From contig NZ_JASCIS010000009.1 of the NCBI RefSeq assembly GCF_029968015.1, forward strand, positions 62,001 to 126,000: a stretch of 64,000 nt of DNA, written 5' to 3'. Shown piece after piece: positions 31,317 through 39,929 of the stretch. Made by a program: the position numbers and the translations under genes. A model generated the notes under the pieces. It saw only the letters and a list, made by a program, of their open reading frames with translations. It had not been told where the DNA came from and made no database searches. Position 1 is the stretch's first letter, and each line of letters opens with the position of its first letter. Origin of the DNA: Streptomyces luteolus (lineage in GTDB: Bacteria; Actinomycetota; Actinomycetes; Streptomycetales; Streptomycetaceae).

Positions 31317-31562
31317 TCAAAACCACCTGAATGGTGGGGCGTTGTTGCTGCGACTCATCCACCCGCGGCGGCCTATTCGGCGATCCGTGGATGCGGCCGT
31401 TTCCTGCTCGTGCGGCGTGGATTCTTCTCTCGCTGTCCGGCGAGCCGATTCGCGGCTATGTAGTACTCGCCGGACCAGATAAACGAGAACCAGGAGTCTG
31501 CCTGGCAGGAGGAATGCGAAGAGAAATAGCTGGGCCTGGCTGAGGCCGTCGAAGGGGCTCAA
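31317..31562 (-). CDS. possible small membrane protein
   Basis: 81 codons from TTG. The N-terminal half is one hydrophobic segment (AQLFLFAFLLPGRLLVLVYL) followed by a charged tail. Codon use is less GC-biased than the neighbours (TTT, CTA, AGA, ATA codons). It could be a gene just ahead of the exopolysaccharide operon, or chance openness in an AT-richer region. Confidence 0.35.
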   Translation of the reverse strand: MSPFDGLSQAQLFLFAFLLPGRLLVLVYLVRRVLHSRESARRTAREESTPHEQETAASTDRRIGRRGWMSRSNNAPPFRWF

Positions 31563-31584
31563 CCACCTTCATTTGCAGCCATGG

Positions 31585-32007
31585 TCACGCGGTCAGGCGT
31601 CCGATGTCCTGGGGGTCAAGGCCGGTCAACTGGGCAATGCGCGGGGCGGGAATGCCCGCGGTCAGGGCGCGGTGCACGAGGGCTTCCCAGTCCTGGGTCG
31701 TGTCCCGGAACTCCAGCAACTCGCCCTCCATGTCGATGACCGACTGGGGCGCACACTCCTGCTGGACCCGCAGGGCCTCTTCCCCGCTCAACGGAATGGG
31801 CAGACGCTCGGCCTCGTCGGGGATGAGTGCCGCGTCTCCGGCGGGAAGGATGCGGACCTGCTGCGAGGAGTCGGATACGTCGTGGGCCTGGAGCCAACCG
31901 TGTACGGCAGGCGTTTCCGTGCACTCCAGGGCGCCGACGGCGGCCAGCGCGGCTCCGAGTCGAGGGTGCCGGTCAGGGAGCAGGAACAGGTATGCGTCAT
32001 CGGCCAT
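31585..32007 (-). CDS. hypothetical acidic protein
   Basis: 140 residues starting MADDAYLFLLPDRHPRLGAAL; acidic, predicted mixed alpha/beta. The C-terminus (RALTAGIPAPRIAQLTGLD) looks like a helix-turn-helix of the kind that ends many small Streptomyces proteins. No function recognised. Codon usage is normal for the genome. Confidence 0.6.
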   Translation of the reverse strand: MADDAYLFLLPDRHPRLGAALAAVGALECTETPAVHGWLQAHDVSDSSQQVRILPAGDAALIPDEAERLPIPLSGEEALRVQQECAPQSVIDMEGELLEFRDTTQDWEALVHRALTAGIPAPRIAQLTGLDPQDIGRLTA

Positions 32008-32118
32008 CGCGCGGATTCGCCTTCTCGGTCGGACAGCAGCGGCGCACCGATGTTAGCGCCCCGTCAACTCACGCTGAGAACACGACCGTTCACGAGGAGG
32101 GGCAGCGGGTGGCGGGGA

Positions 32119-32514
32119 TCACCGGTTCCTGTGGCGGAGGTCGGACGGAACGATGCGGCTGTGGATGCGGAATCGCCGTACGGCGCTGCTTCCGGATGAC
32201 GTCAGGTGCACGGTCACCGGGCCGGCGAATGAATATCCCGCTTCGGCGGCGTGCCGTCGGACCTGGACGGAGAGCTGCCGGTCCAGGTTGCTGTTTCCTT
32301 CGGTGAGCCTGCTGTGAATGGGCGGGGGGAATTCGATGACGAAGTCGTTGGGTACCAGGGTCCGTTCGCGGTTGAGGATCAATGCGTTGTCATCGCACTG
32401 GCGGAACAGTATGGCCACGACCTCGCACTCCTTCCGCCGTGGCGGCAGCAGGAAGGCCCACAGCGAGTCGGACCATCTTTCCATCGTGTGTTCGACGGCG
32501 GAAACAAGTCTCAT
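32119..32514 (-). CDS. stand-alone DUF3662 (FhaA N-terminal) domain protein
   Basis: 131 residues. The run RQCDDNALILNRERTLVPN and FVIEFPPPIHSRL, then AAEAGYSFAGPVTVHL, is the FhaA N-terminal domain (DUF3662) normally fused to a C-terminal FHA domain in actinobacterial cell-wall regulators. Here it ends after the domain with a basic tail and no FHA. The true fhaA operon (ppp, rodA, pbpA, pknAB) is not nearby, so this is a domain-only paralogue of unknown role. Confidence 0.8.
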   Translation of the reverse strand: MRLVSAVEHTMERWSDSLWAFLLPPRRKECEVVAILFRQCDDNALILNRERTLVPNDFVIEFPPPIHSRLTEGNSNLDRQLSVQVRRHAAEAGYSFAGPVTVHLTSSGSSAVRRFRIHSRIVPSDLRHRNR

Positions 32515-32685
32515 CTCGTTCCGCTGCCCCCGTACGTGCCGGACATGCTCACCCGAAAGGGGCCGTGCCGGAACTCTCGGGTTCGGGCTCGCGGCCTCGG
32601 AGTCTCGCGGCTTCGGTCGGTGCCCGCGGTGTTGTTTCGGCCTGTCCGGGTAGCCGGGGGAGACCGAGTCCGAGAGGCAGGCTCC

Positions 32686-33252
32686 ATGTCGTCATCCTCC
32701 GACGTTGTCGAATTGATCCTCAAGGACCAGGAGATGGCGGAAGATCTCCTGGCGCAGATGCGGCATCCACGCGTCGACCGTTCCCGCGCGCTGCAGCAGT
32801 TCGCGGAACTGCACATCGCCCATGTCCGGGCCGAACGGGGCGAGGTCTATCCCGAGCTCCACCATCACTCGGTGATCGATGACACGTTCCTCGGCCGGGG
32901 CGTCGCGGCACAGGGCGAGGTTTCCCGAGCTCTGCTCGACCTGATGGAGGCCGAAGCGCAGGCCCCCTATGCGTGGACAGCGTGCGTCGAAGTGCTCGCC
33001 ACCCTCGCCGCACACGCTCACGCGGCCGAGCGCACGTTGCTCGACCGCACCCGCGAGCACGTTCGGCCCGAACACCGGGACCGACTGGGTGCCGCGTTCG
33101 CCAGATCGCGAGCGGACCACCTGAGGGACTGCTGCGGTGATCTCCGTACGGTGCACGGCATCATGCGGGACCACCTGATCCTGTCGTCAGTGGAACCGGG
33201 GCCTGCGTACGCGGGCCTACCGCCGCTCGTGACCGTCGAGCCCCCTTGGTGA
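32686..33252 (+). CDS. degenerate hemerythrin-like protein
   Basis: 188 residues. Aligns end to end with the hemerythrin at 11009-11509 (DVVELIL, RALQQFAELHIAHVRAE, RTLLDRTREHVRPEHRDRLG). Most metal ligands are replaced: LDDH becomes LKDQ, AEEHE becomes AERGE, HGVEEH becomes RGVAAQ. A di-iron site is unlikely. The gene is intact and has normal codon use, so it may have a regulatory or structural role. ATG chosen by alignment. Confidence 0.75.
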   Translation: MSSSSDVVELILKDQEMAEDLLAQMRHPRVDRSRALQQFAELHIAHVRAERGEVYPELHHHSVIDDTFLGRGVAAQGEVSRALLDLMEAEAQAPYAWTACVEVLATLAAHAHAAERTLLDRTREHVRPEHRDRLGAAFARSRADHLRDCCGDLRTVHGIMRDHLILSSVEPGPAYAGLPPLVTVEPPW

Positions 33253-33263
33253 ACCGGCAGGGT

Positions 33264-34414
33264 CTACGCGACCTCGCCGATCGTCAGCTCGGAGCGTCTC
33301 GGCCCGTCGTGATGGATCGGCGTGTGCGCTCCCCTCAGCGACGCACCGGAGCCGCCGCACCGGACGGCCACGATCTCCGCCGCGATCGACAGTGCCGTCT
33401 CCTCCGGTGTCCGTGCGCCGAGGTCGAGTCCGATGGGGGAGCGCAGTCGGGCCAGTTCCCGTTCGGTGACGCCGACCTGCCGCAGCCGCTCGTCGCGTTC
33501 CAGGTGGGTGCGGCGTGAACCCATCGCGCCGATGTACGCCACGGGCAGTCTCAACGCCAGCTCCAGCAGGGGTACGTCGAACTTGGCGTCGTGGGTGAGG
33601 ACGCAGAGCACCGTACGGGAGCCCAGCCGGGTCGACTGCAGGTAGCGGTGCGGCCAGTCCACGACGACCTCGTCCGCCTCGGGGAAGCGTCGCCTCGTCG
33701 CGAAGACGGCGCGGGCGTCGCACACGGTCACGTGGTGGCCGAGGAGTTTGCCGACCCTGACCAGTGCCGACGCGAAGTCGATCGCCCCGAACACGATCAT
33801 GCGGGGTGGGGGGACGCTGGACTCGACGAGGAGTGTCAGCGGCTGTCCGCAGCGCGCGCCGCCCTCGCCGATGGCGACCGTCCCCGTCCGCCCGGCGTCC
33901 AACAGGGCGTGGGCCTCGCCGACTGCCGCCCGGTCCAGGTTGAAGTGGCCGCCGAGCCCGCCCTCGTACTTGCCGTCGGGGTGCACCAGAAGGGCACGGC
34001 CGAGCAGTTCGGGCGGTCCCTCGGCGACGCGGACCAGGGCCGCCGCCGCCCCTTGCGCGGCGGCGGCGCAGGCCGCGGCGAACACCGCCCGGGCGGGCGA
34101 GTCGGCCAGGACCGGCGTGACGAGTATGTCGATGACTCCGCCGCAGGTCAGCCCGGTGGCGAAGGCGTCCTCGTCGCTGTAGCCGAAGCTCTCCAGGGTG
34201 CTCTCGCCGTCGGCCAGGGCCTGTCGCACAGTTCGTAGACCGCGCCCTCCACACAGCCGCCGGACACCGAACCGAAGGCTGTGCCGTCACTGTCGACGGC
34301 GAGGGCCGCACCGGGCTGCCGGGGCGAACTTCCGTTCGTGGCCACGATCGTGGCGACGGCGAACTCACGACCCTCCCGGGCCCACCGGTCGAGCTCTTCG
34401 GCGATGGCCAGCAT
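33264..34414 (-). pseudogene. xdhC: XdhC family molybdoenzyme maturation factor, frameshifted
   Basis: From ATG 34414 (ggagaccgcc upstream) the first frame reads LAIAEELDRWAREGREFAV and GSVSGGCVEGAVYELC, the XdhC/CoxI N-terminal domain. The second frame continues RQALADGESTLESFGYSDE and the Rossmann XdhC_C domain (MIVFGAIDFASALVRVGKLL, YIGAMGSRRTH). The frames join if one C is restored near 34225. XdhC inserts sulfurated Mo cofactor into xanthine dehydrogenase; that enzyme is itself deleted just upstream, so loss of function would carry no cost. Confidence 0.8.
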
Positions 34415-34467
34415 GGCGGTCTCCTTCGCTCAGCGGTCAAGTAATCAGGGGGTGTGGACGCGCCTCG

Positions 34468-35066
34468 TCACGCCGTCCGCTGGTGCCTCGCCAGCCAGAC
34501 GCGGTCACGGGTCACGGGCAACTCGGTGAACCGGATGCCCGTGGCGTCGTACAAGGCGTTGGCGAAGGCGGGGGCCACCGGGTTGAAGGGGCTCTCGCTC
34601 ATCGACTTGGCGCCGAGCGGGCCGGTCGAGTCGGACGTCTCCATGAAGTGGACCTCGGTGCGCGGCATGTCGGCGTACTGCGGGAGGCGGTACCGGCGGA
34701 AGGCGGCCGTCGTCACCTCGCCGCGCTCGTCGACCCGTACGGTCTCGAAGAGCGTCGCACCCAGCGCCTGGGCGACTCCGCCTTCGACCTGGCCCCGGCA
34801 CTGCAAATGAGCGGAGCGGCCTGAGCGCCGAGCGCCCGCCCGAACCGGGACAGTTGCGCGATCGTGCAGGTGGCCGCGATCTCCACCGAACCGTCGGGCA
34901 GTGTCCGGACCGGCTCCCAGCCCATCCGGCTCAGATCGACAAGGCGGCGCAGCCGCGGCTGCGGCTCGGAGAAGAGGTACGTGCCGCCGCCGAGCCAGGC
35001 GTCCCCCGGCCGCCAGGGCTCGTGACGTCGTGCGTCACGCATGTCGAGCACCGTGTTCAGATCCAT
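34468..35066 (-). pseudogene. xanthine dehydrogenase deletion scar (FAD subunit N-terminus joined to Mo subunit C-terminus)
   Basis: From ATG 35066 about 85 residues match the start of the FAD-binding subunit (MDLNTVLDMRDARRHEPW, WLGGGTYLFSEPQPRLRRL, VDLSRMGWEPV). Near 34806 the sequence changes, in another frame, to the last 110 residues of the molybdopterin subunit (GQVEGGVAQALGATLFETV, TGPLGAKSMSESPFNPVAPA). The rest of the FAD subunit, the Fe-S subunit and most of the Mo subunit are absent. The join lies at a GCAGTGC that fits both parental sequences. No functional enzyme can be made. Confidence 0.8.
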
Positions 35067-35235
35067 GTCTCCATCGCCGTCGGTCGCTGCCTGCCTCCCC
35101 AGTGAAGCCGCGCCGGAGGCCGAGAACGACTGGTCCGCCACACGGAAAATCTCCCGCCGGAGCCGCCCGTCCCTGGTGAATCAACCAAGAGGCATCCCCC
35201 TGCGACAAGCTGGCACTTACGATGCTTCGACTCGG

Positions 35236-35250
35236 ATTCACCTGGTGAAT
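35236..35250. promoter_or_regulatory. palindrome in xdh/pucR divergent promoter
   Basis: ATTCACC-T-GGTGAAT is a perfect inverted repeat with 7-base arms, midway between the xdh scar start and the pucR start. A second CTGGTGAAT lies at 35173-35181. PucR-type regulators control divergent purine-catabolic genes, so this is a likely operator; inferred. Confidence 0.5.
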
Positions 35251-35297
35251 ACGAGAAGCCGGAGCACGTTCCGGTGGCCGTACAAGGAGTCAGCGCC

Positions 35298-36840
35298 ATG
35301 CACGTCGGAGACCTCCTCCAGATCGAGGGACTCGATCTCACCCACCTCTGGGGTGGCGAGAAACTGCTCGGCCGGGCGATCAGCGGAGTGACCGCGACCG
35401 ACCTGGAGGACCCCACACGATTCGTCAGGCCCGGCGAGATCGTGCTCAGCGGCCTGGTCTGGTGGAACGAGGCGGACGGCCGGGCCAGGGCCGAGCGGTT
35501 CGTCTCCGCGCTGGCACAGGCCGGAGCCACGGCACTGCTCGCCGGAGAGGAGACGCACGGCAGCGTCCCCGTCGACGTCGTCGACTACTGCCGCGCACAC
35601 GGCATCCCGCTCCTGGCCGTATCCGCGCACACCACCTTCCGGGCCATCACCGAAGCCGTGTACCGGCGCCAGTGGGGCGACCTCAACCGCGGCCCCGCCG
35701 ACCACTTCGCCCTGCCCGAGAACGTACGCGGCGACCTCGGCCGCCTCGTGGAACAGGACACCGGCGCCGACGAACTCCTGGGGCGTGCGCTCGCGCCGTT
35801 CGGCACACCGCCGGCCTACGTGCTCACCAGCGGCGGCCGCACGATCGCCCGCACCGCTTCGGCTCCCCGGCTTCCGGCGGCACGGGCGGTGGAGAGCCTG
35901 CGCCGCCGCACCGGGGAGACGCTGCACGTCCAGGCGGAGACCACCCCGTACGACGCCTGGCATCTCCACCTGCCCCGGTCCGGGGGAGCGCCGCCCCGAG
36001 CGCTGCATGAGATCGCGGAGGTGATCGGCCGGTACCGCCGCCATCGCCACGGCAAGGAAGCGGCCCGGCGACGGGCCGGGCAGGAGTTGATCGCGCTGAT
36101 CGACCTGGGCGGCACCGACGCGGGAGCGCTCGCGAACGCCCTCGCGTCCTGCGGGCCGCTGGCCGAGGGGCCCTGGCGGGTCGTGGTCACGGCCACCGGC
36201 GGGCGGTTCACGGACAGCGGCGGGCGGTTCACGGACAGCGGTGCCGAGGAAGCGCTCCGGGAGGCACTTCAGCACCTCCCCGGCACGGTCTTCGCGGCCG
36301 GAACCACCATGGACGCCGAAGCCGTCGCCGTCGTACGCGCGCACGCGGGCGAGGACTCCCTCCGACTCGCCGAGCCCTGGCCCCTGTTGAACGGCTGCCG
36401 ACCGCGGACTCCGCTGTACGCCGGGGTCAGCGGCCTCGCCGGAAAGCCCACCGGACTCCACGCCGCCCTCGCCCAGGCCCGCTACGCGATCGCGGCCGCG
36501 CGGCACAGTTCCCCGACCACCGGCCACGTGGCCACGATCGGCGAACTCTCCTCTCTGGAAGCACTCCTGGCGGGCATCCCCGACGACGTGCGAAGGGCCT
36601 TCAGCGGCACGGCTCTCGGCCCACTCGACGGCAGCGAGTCCGCCTCGCACCGAACGCTTCTGGAGACCCTGGAGGTGTTCCTCGCCCACAACTGCTCCTG
36701 GGCCCGCACCGCCGCAGCCCTGCATCTGCACGTCAACACGTCCACTACCGCATCGAACGCGTACAGGCACTCACCGGCCGCAACCTCTCCCGCCTCGACC
36801 ACAAACTCGACCTGCACGCCGCCCCCTTCTGTGCCGCTGA
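35298..36840 (+). pseudogene. PucR family transcriptional regulator, frameshifted at the C-terminus
   Basis: Start ATG 35298 with aaggag eight bases ahead. N-terminal PucR domain (VGDLLQIEGLDLTHLWGG, FVRPGEIVLSGLVWW), a GGDEF-like middle and the C-terminal PucR HTH (LETLEVFLAHNCSWARTAAA). In the HTH one G is missing after 36740: LHLHVNT should continue VHYRIERVQALTGRNLSRLD, which is found in the next frame. A second discrepancy, CCCCC at 36822-36826 where CCC is expected, would restore the usual end at the TGA 36838-36840. The role would have been control of the adjacent purine-oxidation genes. Confidence 0.8.
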
Positions 36841-36875
36841 CCAGGGAGGCGGCGCCCTGGCCTGGAGTGCGCCGC

Positions 36876-37313
36876 GTGCCGTCGTACAGCATTGGTCAGG
36901 CAGCGAGACTCCTGGGCGTGAGTTCGGAGACCGTCCGGAGGCGGGCCGACTCCGGACGGCTGCTCATGGACCGGGAGGGGCCGGGAAACCGGGCGATCGA
37001 CGGCGTGAGTCTGGCGGCGTTCGCCAAGGAACGGGGAGCGGGCGCGCACCCGTTGCCGGGAAGGTCCGCGGTCACGTCCGTACGCAACGCGTTCACCGGG
37101 ATCGTGACCCGCGTGACGCTCGACGACATCGCCGCGCAGGTCGAAGTCCAGTCGGGGCCGCACCGGATCGTCTCGCTTGTGACGCGCGAGTCCGTCGAGG
37201 AACTCGGCATCCAGGTCGGCGTCACGGTCACGGCGCGGGTGAAGTCGACCAACGTCCATGTCGACACTCCCAGGTGTGCTGCCGTGCAGCGAATGCCAGA
37301 CGAAGTTTCGTAG
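36876..37313 (+). CDS. HTH plus Mop (TOBE) molybdate-binding protein
   Basis: 145 residues from GTG with tggag eight bases ahead. The N-terminal excisionase/MerR-like HTH (YSIGQAARLLGVSSETVRRR) is followed by a Mop/TOBE domain (RNAFTGIVTRVTLDDIAAQV, GVTVTARVKSTNVHV). This is the layout of small molybdate-responsive or molybdate-storing regulators. It sits next to the broken molybdoenzyme locus and is itself intact. Confidence 0.8.
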   Translation: MPSYSIGQAARLLGVSSETVRRRADSGRLLMDREGPGNRAIDGVSLAAFAKERGAGAHPLPGRSAVTSVRNAFTGIVTRVTLDDIAAQVEVQSGPHRIVSLVTRESVEELGIQVGVTVTARVKSTNVHVDTPRCAAVQRMPDEVS

Positions 37314-37390
37314 CAACCGCATACGGTTCCCAGGGGCAGTGCTCGGGTATCACTCGACGCGGCACCGATCGTCGGCCTGAAGGGGAACTG

Positions 37391-37602
37391 ATGAGCCAGC
37401 CGAGCACGGCGCCCCTGACCACCTCGTCCCTCACCACCTCGACCCTGACCACCCCGCACCTCCCGACCCGTATCGCGTCCTTCACCGTCTGCGGGGAGGT
37501 CGCCGAGCCGACGACGCGAGCACTACTGGCCCGCTCTGGGGCGCCGGCTGCGGGTGCGCGGACCGGTCGGCGCGGAGTCGACCGAAAGCGGCGCGGCGGA
37601 CG
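37391..37602 (+). other. open stretch after a good ribosome-binding site, no family recognised
   Basis: An ATG preceded by gaaggggaac starts a Thr/Ser/Leu-rich N-terminus (TTSSLTTSTLTTPHLPTR) and RIASFTVCGEVAEPTTRALL, after which the frame degenerates into Arg-rich noise. Probably the head of a decayed gene; the following 300 bases hold an M24 peptidase remnant. Confidence 0.3.
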
Positions 37603-37899
37603 ATGCAGCGGGTCGAGGAGGAGCCCGAACTGCTCGCCGATGCCTGGACGTTGTACACGGTCGCGCCGCTCTTGGCCCGCGAGGCCGGTGACCGCGTCAG
37701 GGCCTGGCAAACGAGATGTTCGGCACGGCCAGGCACGGCCAGGCACGGGCACAAGCGCATCGTCCGCTCCGGCGCCAACACCCTGGTGCCGTACCGGGAG
37801 AACCCGCCGGACCGGGTGATCGGCCCGGACGACGTCGCGTTCGTGGACCGCCGCCGTGAATTCGGTGGATTCCACGAGCAGTTGCTGGACCTGGCCTGA
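37603..37899 (+). pseudogene. M24 (Xaa-Pro) metallopeptidase remnant
   Basis: KRIVRSGANTLVPYRENPPD and RVIGPDDVAFVD are a recognisable stretch of an M24 aminopeptidase, with EEEPELLADA upstream matching the same family. Between them the frame is disturbed by a threefold 10-base near-repeat (aggcacggcc, 37721-37750). The conserved sequence then breaks off shortly after VAFVD, before the metal-binding centre. Not functional. Confidence 0.7.
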
Positions 37900-37946
37900 G
37901 AGCCCCGCCCCCAGGGCACGGTGGGGGACTCCTCGCGGATCCGTGA

Positions 37947-38519
37947 TCAATCCGCTGATCTGGAGTTCTTGCGCTGGTTGGCGTTGAAGCGTGCCTTCTT
38001 CTGACGATTCCCGCAGGTGTTCATGTCGCACCACCGGCGGGTGCGGCTCTGGCTGGTGTCGAAGAAGGCGGCTCGGCACGTTGGTGAGGCGCACAGGGCC
38101 AGTTTTCCGTCTCGTTCGCCCGCGATGACGCTGATCGCGTCGGCGGCGATCACGCTGAGGGCATCCTCCACGGAAGCCGAGCTGAGCCGCCATTGCCGCT
38201 TGCCCTCGGGCGTCAGGATCGCCGCGGCCCGCCCCTGAGCGCTGCGGTCATTGATGACTTGGACGGCGGAAGGAGGGAGAGCGTCCCGCGTCGCCGCCGC
38301 TGTCGCGGCGGCGTGAATCGACTCCCTCAGCTCCCGAGCGAGGTCGAGCTGGGCAGCGGTGCAGGAGTCCACGGCGAGGCCGTACACCGCCAGCCAGTCG
38401 ATGAGTCGCCGCGGCGTGGGAACGCGCTCCACGGCGTTGCCATGACGCTCCGACAGAGTCCCCGTGAAGCTGGTCGCCAGCACGTTGCCGAGGCGGAAGT
38501 CAGGGAAGTCGGCAGGCAT
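37947..38519 (-). CDS. CGNR zinc-finger/ABATE domain protein
   Basis: 190 residues. The N-terminal ABATE-like domain (RLGNVLATSFTGTLSER, RRLIDWLAVYGL) is followed by a C-terminal CGNR zinc finger: CASPTCRAAFFD, RRWCDMNTCGNRQKKARF. The four-Cys finger is followed by a basic tail. These proteins are presumed stress-responsive RNA- or DNA-binding regulators in actinobacteria. Divergent from the epoxide hydrolase, so it may regulate that gene (inference). Confidence 0.85.
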   Translation of the reverse strand: MPADFPDFRLGNVLATSFTGTLSERHGNAVERVPTPRRLIDWLAVYGLAVDSCTAAQLDLARELRESIHAAATAAATRDALPPSAVQVINDRSAQGRAAAILTPEGKRQWRLSSASVEDALSVIAADAISVIAGERDGKLALCASPTCRAAFFDTSQSRTRRWCDMNTCGNRQKKARFNANQRKNSRSAD

Positions 38520-38601
38520 GGAACCAGCTTAGCCGGTTGCGGCGCGGCTCGGCGGACTGCTAGAACCGTCTAAGCCGGTTCCGCGATGGCCAGGAGGTCT
38601 C

Positions 38602-39777
38602 ATGCCCCGTCCAACAGCCAGCGACGTACAAGCATTTGAAGCCCACGCAACTGACGCCGACCTCGACGATCTGCGCGCGCGACTGGCCGCGGCGCGACTG
38701 CCGGAGGCCGAGACGGTCCACCGCGCCGCGCCCGGCCCTCGCCGATGGGAACAGGGCGTTCCGCTCGCCGACCTCGTCGACGTCGTGAACTACTGGCGCA
38801 CCGGGTACAACTGGCGGTCGTTCGAAGAGCGCCTCAACGCGATCGGCCAGTTCCGTACGGCCATTGATGATCTGGGAATCCATTTCCTGCACCGCCGATC
38901 CGCGCGCGCGGATGCCACTCCGCTGCTCCTGACGCACGGGTGGCCGGACAGCATCGTGCGGTTCATCGACGTAGTGGACGAGCTGGCAGATCCGAAAGAC
39001 GCGGACGCGCCGGCGTTCCACGTCGTGGTTCCGTCGCTGCCGGGCTTCGGTTACAGCGACAAGCCGGCCACCACCGGGTGGGGAACCGAAAAGATCGCGG
39101 CCGCTTGGGTGGAACTGATGGGAAGGCTCGGCTACGGCGAATTCGCGGCCCACGGCGGCGACTGGGGAGGCAATATCACCACGGTCCTCGGCGGCAGGTT
39201 CCCGGCGCACGTCCTCGGCATCCACTCGACGTTCGCGGAGGCGCCGCCCGGGTTGGCGACGGACGGGCTGACGGCGGTCGAGCGCGAGTGGGCCGAGGAG
39301 ACCCGCGACTTCTGGCGCCACCGCGCCGCGTACGCGAAGCAGCAGGCGACCCGACCGCAGACCATCGGGTACTCGCTCGTCGACTCACCGGTCGGGCTTC
39401 TCGCCTGGATCCTCGACAAGTTCGCCGAGTGGACAGATACCGAAGACAGTCCGTTCGAGACGATTTCCATGGACAGAGTTCTTGACGACGTCACCCTGTA
39501 CTGGCTGACGCGGACCGGCGCATCGGCGGCCCGCATTTACTACGAGAGCCACAACTCTCTGGACCGCGAACTTCGGGTCGATGTGCCGTCGGCCCTCACC
39601 ATGTATCCCCGCGACGTGGAGAAGTGTCCGCGCCCCTGGGCGCAGGAGCGGTACCGGCAGATCGTCCGATGGAGGACACCCGAAAGCGGGGGACATTTCC
39701 CGTCGCTGGAGGTTCCCGAGTATTTCGTCAAGGACCTGCAAGAAGGCCTCGCGGCAGTGCTGGCCGCCCGTCGGTGA
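38602..39777 (+). CDS. epoxide hydrolase (alpha/beta fold, EHN domain)
   Basis: 391 residues. The N-terminal EHN domain (ATDADLDDLRARLAAARLP) is followed by the hydrolase core: LLTHGWPDSIVRFIDVVDEL (oxyanion HGWP), nucleophile Asp187 in GGDWGG, a cap with two Tyr near 300-330, and catalytic His365 in GGHFPSLE. Complete and of normal length. Likely detoxifies or processes epoxides. Paired head to head with the CGNR regulator. Confidence 0.9.
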   Translation: MPRPTASDVQAFEAHATDADLDDLRARLAAARLPEAETVHRAAPGPRRWEQGVPLADLVDVVNYWRTGYNWRSFEERLNAIGQFRTAIDDLGIHFLHRRSARADATPLLLTHGWPDSIVRFIDVVDELADPKDADAPAFHVVVPSLPGFGYSDKPATTGWGTEKIAAAWVELMGRLGYGEFAAHGGDWGGNITTVLGGRFPAHVLGIHSTFAEAPPGLATDGLTAVEREWAEETRDFWRHRAAYAKQQATRPQTIGYSLVDSPVGLLAWILDKFAEWTDTEDSPFETISMDRVLDDVTLYWLTRTGASAARIYYESHNSLDRELRVDVPSALTMYPRDVEKCPRPWAQERYRQIVRWRTPESGGHFPSLEVPEYFVKDLQEGLAAVLAARR

Positions 39778-39929
39778 AGCGGTAGTGCTGGCCGCCCCTC
39801 GGTGAAGCCGTAGTGCCAGCCCCCCGTCGGTGAAAGCGGCTCGGTGAAGCCCGGGCCCGTCCGGAGAACCTCGTCCGCCCGCCCCCGCGTCTCACCTGGA
39901 CGGATCAGGAACGGACAGAAGGCTCACCC

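Noticed and set aside
37228..38193. Long minus-strand frame overlapping the CGNR gene and the M24 remnant
   Set aside because: It runs through two other recognised genes in a different frame and is Arg/Gly/Gln-rich without motifs.
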